A program made the position numbers and the translations under genes. The notes under the pieces were generated by a model. That model did no database searches and had not been told where the DNA came from. It saw nothing but the letters and a program-made list of their open reading frames with translations. Positions 58,201 through 64,000 of a stretch of DNA of 64,000 bases are shown piece after piece. Source of the stretch: Azotimanducus chitobiosivorans (lineage in GTDB: Bacteria > Pseudomonadota > Gammaproteobacteria > Pseudomonadales > Azotimanducaceae). The stretch spans positions 496,001 to 560,000 of the forward strand of contig OZ241339.1 in assembly GCA_965200235.1 (NCBI GenBank), given 5' to 3'. Position 1 is the first letter of the stretch, and the number at the start of each line of letters is the position of its first letter.

Positions 58201-58944
58201 ATGGCAAGCGGTTCACGCGATGCGCTCTACGCCGAACCAATCCATGAGGTACCGCGTTTCGAGTTCAACGAGGCGGTGAGCGATGTCTTTGACGATATGA
58301 TTCGGCGCAGCGTTCCGGGCTACGATGCCGTCATGCGCACGACCGGCGTGCTCGTTGCCGAAGTCGTGCGCGATGGGGACACGGTCTACGATCTTGGATG
58401 CTCGCTCGGCGAAGCAGCGCATTCCATGCTCGCGGCCTGCAGTGACAAGACGGTGAATCTCGTGCTTGTTGATTCATCGCAGCCTATGATCGAGCGCGCT
58501 CGCGAACGCTTCTCAGCGTCCCCTAGTGTCACCTGCCTGTGCGCTGACATCCGGCAGCTTCACTACGATGAGGCTGCGGCCTTTGTGTTGAACTACACAC
58601 TGCAGTTTATCGAGCCGCAGGCGCGCACCGCGCTGCTTGGTCGCTTGTGTGAGCGTCTCTTGCCGGGCGGTATCCTCGTGCTATCCGAAAAGGTCCGTCT
58701 CGATGCGCCAGAGCATGACGCGCGCGCCTCTCGCAGGCACCACGGATTCAAGCGACTGATGGGCTACAGCGACCGAGAAATCGAGCAGAAGCGCGATGCG
58801 CTCGAAGATGTGCTGGTGCCCGATACGCTTTCAGGTGTGACCTCTCGTCTGCGGCAGGCGGGTTTCGAGCGTATCGAGATCTGGTTCACGTGTTTGAATT
58901 GGGTGTCGCTCATTGCCTACAAGGCAGATTGCGTACAAAGCTGA
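58201..58944 (+). CDS. cmoA: Carboxy-S-adenosyl-L-methionine synthase CmoA
   Basis: A 247-residue methyltransferase-fold enzyme that makes carboxy-SAM from SAM and prephenate for wobble uridine modification. VYDLGCSLGEAAHSML is the SAM-binding loop, LVDSSQPMIERA gives the ribose-binding acid, and NYTLQFIEP and SEKVRLD follow. The DALYAEPIHEVPRFEFNEAV opening matches CmoA. ATG 58201 is used; TTG 58177 lacks a better start signal. It is six bases ahead of cmoB. Confidence 0.94.
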   Translation: MASGSRDALYAEPIHEVPRFEFNEAVSDVFDDMIRRSVPGYDAVMRTTGVLVAEVVRDGDTVYDLGCSLGEAAHSMLAACSDKTVNLVLVDSSQPMIERARERFSASPSVTCLCADIRQLHYDEAAAFVLNYTLQFIEPQARTALLGRLCERLLPGGILVLSEKVRLDAPEHDARASRRHHGFKRLMGYSDREIEQKRDALEDVLVPDTLSGVTSRLRQAGFERIEIWFTCLNWVSLIAYKADCVQS

Positions 58945-58949
58945 AGGGC

Positions 58950-59903
58950 ATGCTTGAACCGCTTCTCAAGTGGCAGTTGAACGCACTGCCCGCTGCGCTA
59001 CGCAGTTCGCAGGTCGCCGGTGCTGCGCTTGATCGAATTGCGACGCACGGCGATGCGCCGCGCTGGAGCAGTGCGCTGCAAGCGCTGCCGACGGCAAGCG
59101 TAGGAGGCGCTGACTTCGGCGACTGCGTGACCGTTGATCTTGACGACGGTGCAACAGTGAATGCCCGTCTACGTGATGCCTTGACGCGACTGACGCCGTG
59201 GCGCAAAGGTCCGTTTCGCTTGGGTGCGGTAGAGATCGATGCCGAGTGGCGCTCGAACGTCAAGTGGAGCCGCCTCTCACCGATCCATGCCAAGTTCAAA
59301 GACGCGCGCATCCTTGATGTCGGCTGCGGCAACGGCTACTACGGATGGCGTATGCTCGAATGCGGCGCAGAGTCGGTTTTCGGCATCGACCACAATCCAT
59401 TGTGCACGGCGCAGCATCTTGCCATGCAGCGCTATCTTCGCGATGAGGGCAATCTCGTACTGCCGGTCTCGCTTGACGAGCTTCCGAGTGCGTGGACCGG
59501 GTTTGACATCGTGTGTTCGCTGGGCGTGCTCAGCCATAGCCGCGCACCTCCGCAGCATCTCGCTGAACTGGCAAAAGCGGTGCGAAGAGGCGGGTTGCTG
59601 TTGCTCGAGTCGTTAGTGCTTGGCGGCGCATCCGGCGAGCTGCGTCCTGCGATGCGCTACGCGCGCATGAGAAACGTCTGGCGTCTGCCGGGCGTCGCAA
59701 GACTCCGTATTCTTATCGAGGCTGCTGGATTCACTCAAGTCGAGCTGCTTGATGTGTCGCGCACGCACGCAAGCGAGCAGCGGCGAACGGATTGGATGCC
59801 ATTCGGCTCGCTTGCCGACAGCCTGAATCTAAGCGATAGTAGCCGCACAGTCGAAGGATATCCTGCGCCGCATCGCGCCATATTCACAGCCAAGCGATCA
59901 TGA
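58950..59903 (+). CDS. cmoB: tRNA U34 carboxymethyltransferase CmoB
   Basis: A 317-residue partner of CmoA that transfers the carboxymethyl group to 5-hydroxyuridine at position 34 of certain tRNAs. The SAM-binding motif ILDVGCGNGYYGWRML is near residue 120, with FGIDHNPLCTAQHLA and CSLGVLSHSRAPPQHL later. TrhO, in this window at 4.6 kb, can supply the hydroxyuridine substrate. ATG 58950 has AAGGGC ahead. Its stop overlaps the next gene (ATGA). Confidence 0.94.
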   Translation: MLEPLLKWQLNALPAALRSSQVAGAALDRIATHGDAPRWSSALQALPTASVGGADFGDCVTVDLDDGATVNARLRDALTRLTPWRKGPFRLGAVEIDAEWRSNVKWSRLSPIHAKFKDARILDVGCGNGYYGWRMLECGAESVFGIDHNPLCTAQHLAMQRYLRDEGNLVLPVSLDELPSAWTGFDIVCSLGVLSHSRAPPQHLAELAKAVRRGGLLLLESLVLGGASGELRPAMRYARMRNVWRLPGVARLRILIEAAGFTQVELLDVSRTHASEQRRTDWMPFGSLADSLNLSDSSRTVEGYPAPHRAIFTAKRS

Positions 59904-60280
59904 ACCTCTTCCGATTCCGGCGTCACAGCAAGAAACTCATGAAGATCTACGAGTGTCTGCTTGCGGGCGATGTGCGCGGCCTGCATCCCATGCAGATCTC
60001 GCGCGAGACCGGCATTTCCTACCGAGAAGTGGCGAGACGGCTTGATGCGACACCCGAGCTGTTTGTACGCTTGGTGGTGGCGCGCGGCTCGCATCGCCGC
60101 TACGCTCTGCATACGCGCGCCCGCGCGATGCAGCGGCGCGACGTGCAGCAGCTGCTTGATCGCGGCGTTCTGCGCGAGAGCTTGATTCTGTACTTGGTGG
60201 GTGCGTTCATCCTGTTCGCGCTCATTTGGGTGGTGCTGTCCGCGATATCAATGTCTCAGCAAGAGTTCACAGGGTTTTGA
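59900..60280 (+). CDS. HTH-like protein with C-terminal membrane anchor
   Basis: A 126-residue protein. KLMKIYECLLAGDVRGLHPMQ and then ISRETGISYREVARRLDATP resemble a winged-helix DNA-binding region. The C-terminus, LILYLVGAFILFALIWVVLS, is one membrane helix. Positively charged segments separate the parts. Membrane-tethered regulators have this plan, but no family is recognised. It is coupled to cmoB by ATGA and precedes lysS by two bases. Confidence 0.6.
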   Translation: MNLFRFRRHSKKLMKIYECLLAGDVRGLHPMQISRETGISYREVARRLDATPELFVRLVVARGSHRRYALHTRARAMQRRDVQQLLDRGVLRESLILYLVGAFILFALIWVVLSAISMSQQEFTGF

Positions 60281-60282
60281 TC

Positions 60283-61776
60283 GTGTCAGCACACGCAGAC
60301 AATGATCTCAGCGAACAACGTCGCGTCAAGCTGCGGGCGTGGCGGGCACGCGGCGACGCCTATCCGAACGACTTCCGTCGCACCGACTTCGCTGCCGACT
60401 TGCACGAGCGCTTGGCTGATAAAAACAAGGAAGCGCTCGCAGAAGACAATGTGGAGGCGGCGGTGGCTGGGCGCATCATGCTGCGGCGCATGATGGGTAA
60501 GGCGTGCTTTTTGACGATTGAAGATATGTCCGGGCGGATTCAAGTCTATGCGCGTCTCGACGGACTCGGCCAAGATGCCTACGCCGACATCGAAGGATTG
60601 ATGGATTTGGGCGACATCGTCGGCGTGCGCGGGACAATGATGCGCACCATGCGCGGCGAGCTCACCGTCGAGGCGACATCCATCGAACTGTTGTCCAAGT
60701 GCCTGCATCCGCCGCCTGAAAAATTCCACGGCCTCGTCGATCAAGAGATGCGCTACCGCGCGCGCTATCTCGACCTGATGGTGAACGAGGCTTCGCGCCA
60801 AGTGTTCAGGCTGCGCAGCACAGTCGTCAGCGCTATCCGAGCGTTTTTTGAAGCCCACGACTTCTTCGAGGTGGAAACGCCGATGATGCAGCCAGTGGCA
60901 TCGGGCGCTGCGGCGCGACCCTTCACCACGCACCACAATGCGCTCGACATGCCGCTTTACTTGCGTGTGGCGCCTGAGCTCTACCTGAAGCGCCTTGTGG
61001 TGGGCGGCTTCGAGCGCGTGTTCGAGATCAATCGCAACTTTCGCAACGAGGGCTTATCGACGCGCCACAACCCAGAGTTCACCATGCTTGAGTTCTACCA
61101 AGCCTACGCTTCGGTCGATGAAGTCATGGCGCTCACCACCGAGTTGATTCATGAGGTCGCGGCACGTACTGGCCGGCAGCGCGTCACGGTCGATGGCAAG
61201 GAAATCGATCTCAGCGCTGATTTTGATGTCATTGCCATGGAAGATGCGGTGTGCGAGTACACGGGACTTTCGTTGGACGACGTGTGGAACGTCGATGCGC
61301 TGCGTCGCGCGCTTGGCGACGATGCGCCGGACAAGCGCGCAAGCGCGGGCGAGCTCTTGTTTGCGCTTTTTGAGGCGCGCGTCGAGCCGCATCTTGTGAT
61401 GCCGACCTATGTGACGGGCTATCCGTCAGAGGTCTCGCCCCTCTCTCGCGCGAACGATGATCGCCCGGAGATCGTTGATCGCTTCGAGCTCTTTGTCGGC
61501 GGACGCGAGATCGCCAACGGCTTCTCCGAACTCAACGACCCCGACGAGCAGCTTGCCCGGTTTCACGCCCAAGAAGCGCGCCGCGCAGCGGGCGATGCGG
61601 AAGCCATGCGCATTGATCATGATTACGTGCGTGCGCTTGAATACGGGTTGCCGCCGACTGGCGGGCAAGGGCTCGGCATTGATCGTCTCGTGATGCTGCT
61701 CTCAGGAGCTTCGACGATACGCGATGTGCTGTTGTTCCCGCTTCTGAAGCCGGAAGGCGGCGGACATGGCGACTGA
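60283..61776 (+). CDS. lysS: Lysyl-tRNA synthetase (class II)
   Basis: A 497-residue class II aminoacyl-tRNA synthetase. The OB-fold anticodon domain (VAGRIMLRRMMGKACFLTIE) is followed by motif 1 (FFEVETPMMQP), motif 2 (FERVFEINRNFRNEG) and motif 3 (GQGLGIDRLVMLL). It charges tRNA-Lys in the cytoplasm. GTG 60283 is used because the upstream extension to 60226 covers the end of the previous gene. Its 3' end overlaps ung by 11 bases. Confidence 0.95.
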   Translation: MSAHADNDLSEQRRVKLRAWRARGDAYPNDFRRTDFAADLHERLADKNKEALAEDNVEAAVAGRIMLRRMMGKACFLTIEDMSGRIQVYARLDGLGQDAYADIEGLMDLGDIVGVRGTMMRTMRGELTVEATSIELLSKCLHPPPEKFHGLVDQEMRYRARYLDLMVNEASRQVFRLRSTVVSAIRAFFEAHDFFEVETPMMQPVASGAAARPFTTHHNALDMPLYLRVAPELYLKRLVVGGFERVFEINRNFRNEGLSTRHNPEFTMLEFYQAYASVDEVMALTTELIHEVAARTGRQRVTVDGKEIDLSADFDVIAMEDAVCEYTGLSLDDVWNVDALRRALGDDAPDKRASAGELLFALFEARVEPHLVMPTYVTGYPSEVSPLSRANDDRPEIVDRFELFVGGREIANGFSELNDPDEQLARFHAQEARRAAGDAEAMRIDHDYVRALEYGLPPTGGQGLGIDRLVMLLSGASTIRDVLLFPLLKPEGGGHGD

Positions 61777-62485
61777 GTCCGAGACCCAAGCGCGCGTGCG
61801 TCTCGATCCTTCGTGGCGCGAGCCTTTAATGAGTGCGTTTGAGCGCGAGTCCATGCAGGCGCTGCGCGCCTTCCTGCTTGCCGAAGCCAAGGCGGGCAAG
61901 CGCATCTACCCGCCCGCCGCGCAGATTTTTCGCGCCCTTGACCTGACGCCTTTGCCCGCTGTCAAGGTTGTCATCATCGGACAGGATCCGTATCACGGTC
62001 CGGGGCAAGCCGAAGGACTGTGCTTTTCAGTGCCACCGGGCGTTTCGAAGCCGCCGTCGCTCGTGAACATCCTCAGAGAGGTTGCCGACGATATGGGACA
62101 GACAGGCGAAGCCAAGCAGTTCGCTTCGGATGGAGGATCATTGGTGCCGTGGGCAGAGCAGGGTGTCCTGTTGCTCAATGCCGTGCTGACAGTGGAGCAC
62201 AGGCGCGCGGCGAGTCATCGCGGGCAAGGCTGGGAAGCGTTTACTGATCGCGTCGTTGACGTGCTCGACCAAGACTGCAAGCACCTTGTGTTCATGCTCT
62301 GGGGCGCCGATGCACGCAAGAAGGGCGAGCGGGTTGATCGCGACCGGCACCTCGTGCTGTCTGCGCCGCATCCGTCACCGTTTTCAGCTGATCACGGATT
62401 CTTCGGGTGTCGGCATTTCTCGCGCGCCAATGCGTATCTTGTTGAGCAGGGTAAGATGCCTATCGACTGGTTTGCGGTGCGCTAG
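61766..62485 (+). CDS. ung: Uracil-DNA glycosylase (family 1)
   Basis: A 239-residue enzyme that removes uracil from DNA. The water-activating motif GQDPYHG is at residues 72-78, the uracil-stacking and binding LLLNAVLTV near 136, and the leucine-intercalation loop HPSPFSADHGFFG at 202-214. Size and motifs match Ung. The gene starts within lysS (ATG 61766). Damage repair by Ung and the ImuABC cassette are both in this window but are not linked in sequence. Confidence 0.95.
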   Translation: MATESETQARVRLDPSWREPLMSAFERESMQALRAFLLAEAKAGKRIYPPAAQIFRALDLTPLPAVKVVIIGQDPYHGPGQAEGLCFSVPPGVSKPPSLVNILREVADDMGQTGEAKQFASDGGSLVPWAEQGVLLLNAVLTVEHRRAASHRGQGWEAFTDRVVDVLDQDCKHLVFMLWGADARKKGERVDRDRHLVLSAPHPSPFSADHGFFGCRHFSRANAYLVEQGKMPIDWFAVR

Positions 62486-62523
62486 CGTCGAGACCGCCGC
62501 TCTCATTCTTGTTGCCATTATCC

Positions 62524-63675
62524 ATGAACTTCGATCTCAGCGAAGAACAGACGCTTTTTGTCGAAACGGCGCGCGACTTCGCGCGTCAGGAATTCGCGCC
62601 GCACGCCGCTCAATGGGACCGCGACCATGTGTTTCCAAAGGATGTCATTCGCCGCGCGGGCGAACTGGGCTTCTGCTCGCTGTACACGGATGACGCGCAC
62701 GGCGGTCAAGGACTCAGCCGCTTGGATGCAAGCCTGATTCTTGAGGAGCTCGCCCAAGGCTGCACGTCCACCACGGCGTTTATCACCATCCACAACATGG
62801 CCCTGTGGATGCTCTCGACCTTTGGCACAGAGCATGCATGTCAAGAATGGGTGCCGCAGCTTGTCGGCGGAGAGAAGCTGGCATCCTATTGCCTCACCGA
62901 ACCCGGTTCAGGCTCGGATGCCGCCGCTATGAAGACGCGAGCTTGCGCGACTGGCGAAGGCTTCGCGCTCACCGGCACCAAGGCGTTTATATCCGGCGCT
63001 GGCCACACCGATGCGCTTGTCGTCATGGCGCGTCAAGACGATGATCAGATCGGCTGCTTCCTGGTGCCGGGCGATGCCGAAGGCGTTAACTATGGACGCC
63101 GCGAAGATAAGATGGGCTGGAATAGTCAGCCGACCTCGCAAATCAACTTTGATGCGGTGTCCATCCCTTCGCATTATCGGATTGGGGCGCCTGGTGAGGG
63201 CTTCAAAATCGCCATGCGTGGTCTCGACGGAGGACGCATCAACATCGCCACCTGCTCGATCGGCACGGCGCAGGCCGCGCTCGACCAGGCGGCGCGCTGG
63301 ATGCGCGAACGCAAGCAGTTCGGCAAGCCGCTTGCGGACTTCCAAGCCCTGCAATTTAAGCTCGCCGACATGGCGACCGAGCTGGTGGCGGCGCGTCAGA
63401 TGGTGCGCTACGCCGCCTTCAAGCTCGACCAAAGCGACGCCGAGGCCGGCCTCTATTCGGCCATGGCCAAGCGCTTCGCGACCGATGCTGGTTTTCGGGT
63501 GTGCGACGAAGCGCTGCAGTTGCACGGCGGCTACGGCTATATGAAGGAATTTCCGCTCGAACGACATGTGCGCGACTTGCGCGTGCATCGCATTCTCGAA
63601 GGCACCAACGAAATCATGCGACTTATCATTTCACGCAGGCTCCTCATGGAAGGCGCCACGGAGGTTATTCGATGA
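62524..63675 (+). CDS. Acyl-CoA dehydrogenase (isobutyryl/short-chain type)
   Basis: A 383-residue flavoprotein from ATG 62524 (MNFDLSEEQTLF). SYCLTEPGSGSDAAAMKTRA is the FAD-binding block and GTKAFISGAGHTDALVVMAR follows. The C-terminal LHGGYGYMKEFPLERHVRDL and RILEGTNEIMRLII are typical. The opening CSTTAFITIHNMALWMLST-like helix recalls isobutyryl-CoA dehydrogenases of the valine route. It overlaps the next enoyl-CoA hydratase gene (ATGA), which fits valine breakdown. Confidence 0.92.
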   Translation: MNFDLSEEQTLFVETARDFARQEFAPHAAQWDRDHVFPKDVIRRAGELGFCSLYTDDAHGGQGLSRLDASLILEELAQGCTSTTAFITIHNMALWMLSTFGTEHACQEWVPQLVGGEKLASYCLTEPGSGSDAAAMKTRACATGEGFALTGTKAFISGAGHTDALVVMARQDDDQIGCFLVPGDAEGVNYGRREDKMGWNSQPTSQINFDAVSIPSHYRIGAPGEGFKIAMRGLDGGRINIATCSIGTAQAALDQAARWMRERKQFGKPLADFQALQFKLADMATELVAARQMVRYAAFKLDQSDAEAGLYSAMAKRFATDAGFRVCDEALQLHGGYGYMKEFPLERHVRDLRVHRILEGTNEIMRLIISRRLLMEGATEVIR

Positions 63676-64000
63676 CTCAATCCACCTCAAGCAAGCTTAT
63701 TCTTGAAATTCAAGATGGCGTTGCGCTTGTCACCATCAATAATCCGCCGGCGAACACATGGGACGAGGAAAGCCTGCCCGCGCTCGAAGCCTTGGTGGAT
63801 GCGCTCGATGCGGATGCGGGCGTGCGTGCGCTCGTTATCACCGGCCAAGGCGAGAAGTTCTTCTCCGCCGGCGCCGACTTGAATCTGTTTGCCGATGGTC
63901 GGAGCGAAACGGCGAGGCGCATGAGTGATGCGTTTGGCAGCGCATTCGAGCGTCTCGCTTCGTTTTCAGGCGTCTCGGTGGCTGCCATCAACGGCTGGGC
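63672..64000 (+). CDS. Enoyl-CoA hydratase/isomerase, N-terminal part (runs off the window)
   Basis: The frame starts at ATG 63672 and is open to the window edge (about 109 residues). LEIQDGVALVTINNPPANTW and then LVITGQGEKFFSAGADLNLF form the crotonase start, with the oxyanion-hole motif FFSAGADL near residue 66, and the last visible part is VSVAAINGWA. It is coupled to the preceding acyl-CoA dehydrogenase by ATGA. Confidence 0.9.
   Translation, partial: MTQSTSSKLILEIQDGVALVTINNPPANTWDEESLPALEALVDALDADAGVRALVITGQGEKFFSAGADLNLFADGRSETARRMSDAFGSAFERLASFSGVSVAAINGW

Overview
The window looks like a chromosomal segment of a GC-rich, aerobic gammaproteobacterium that oxidises fatty acids or hydrocarbons. 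Pointers are the tesA/ybbA/ybbP block, dnaX-ybaB-recR, cmoA-cmoB, bolA, trhO and ycgN-type genes, which fit Gammaproteobacteria. The assignment rests on gene content only; no rRNA is present. Housekeeping genes are packed tightly, with many ATGA, GTGA, TTGA and TGATG stop/start overlaps and frequent GTG or TTG starts.

Layout. 1-16.99 kb is core: a TonB receptor (cut by the window edge), an FtsX-type ABC exporter, tesA, trhO, bolA, an orphan HEPN protein, an SDR, zwf/glk, an MsbA-like ABC exporter, a beheaded AlbA_2/ATPase-type regulator, a glycerophosphodiesterase, and the dnaX-ybaB-recR-rnd-ycgN run. 17.4-19.0 kb is a small island behind tRNA-Cys: a short coupled ORF, a DNA methyltransferase and a C-terminally truncated MvaI/BcnI-type endonuclease. 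After an Ldh2-type dehydrogenase and an enoyl-CoA hydratase comes a mobile-element graveyard (20.98-27.05 kb): a 174-bp MITE-like element, a complete 1,693-bp IS with a 5-bp target duplication, fragments of IS30-type and other transposases, a DUF4143 protein and a TonB receptor, plus short duplications. A Phd/PIN toxin-antitoxin pair and tRNA-Val and tRNA-Asp follow, then an AT-richer island (28.0-30.9 kb).

The most unusual feature is a pair of secreted-protein cassettes at 22.95-23.76 kb and 29.19-30.18 kb. They share promoter-proximal sequence, a 5' hairpin, a start segment MKRITSKY, a poly-C tract inside the signal-peptide codons (24 and 26 C as given), a signal-peptide core, a terminator and a 3' flank. 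Their mature proteins are unrelated. In both, the tract puts the start codon out of frame with the body, and losing one C or gaining two would restore it. This looks like phase-variable cassettes built from a common expression frame and exchangeable contents.

31.1-44.1 kb is metabolic and transport: DAHP synthase, a VOC protein, a ferredoxin plus CYP153-type P450 pair, an acyl-CoA dehydrogenase, an orphan RND pump, a small His-rich protein, and two tandem ZnuD-like TonB receptors with long His/Asp/Glu loops behind a perfect palindrome. 44.1-49.0 kb is a defence and mobile island: duplicated DUF1640-like small genes, an IS remnant, a Kiwa system (kwaB-kwaA), and an unrecognised two-gene module whose larger protein resembles ImmA/IrrE but lacks HExxH. 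49.1-64 kb returns to core: acyl-CoA dehydrogenase coupled to the imuA-imuB-dnaE2 mutagenesis cassette, a 301-bp MITE with CTAG flanks, ppk1, cmoA-cmoB, an HTH-plus-membrane-anchor protein, lysS, ung, another acyl-CoA dehydrogenase and the start of an enoyl-CoA hydratase.
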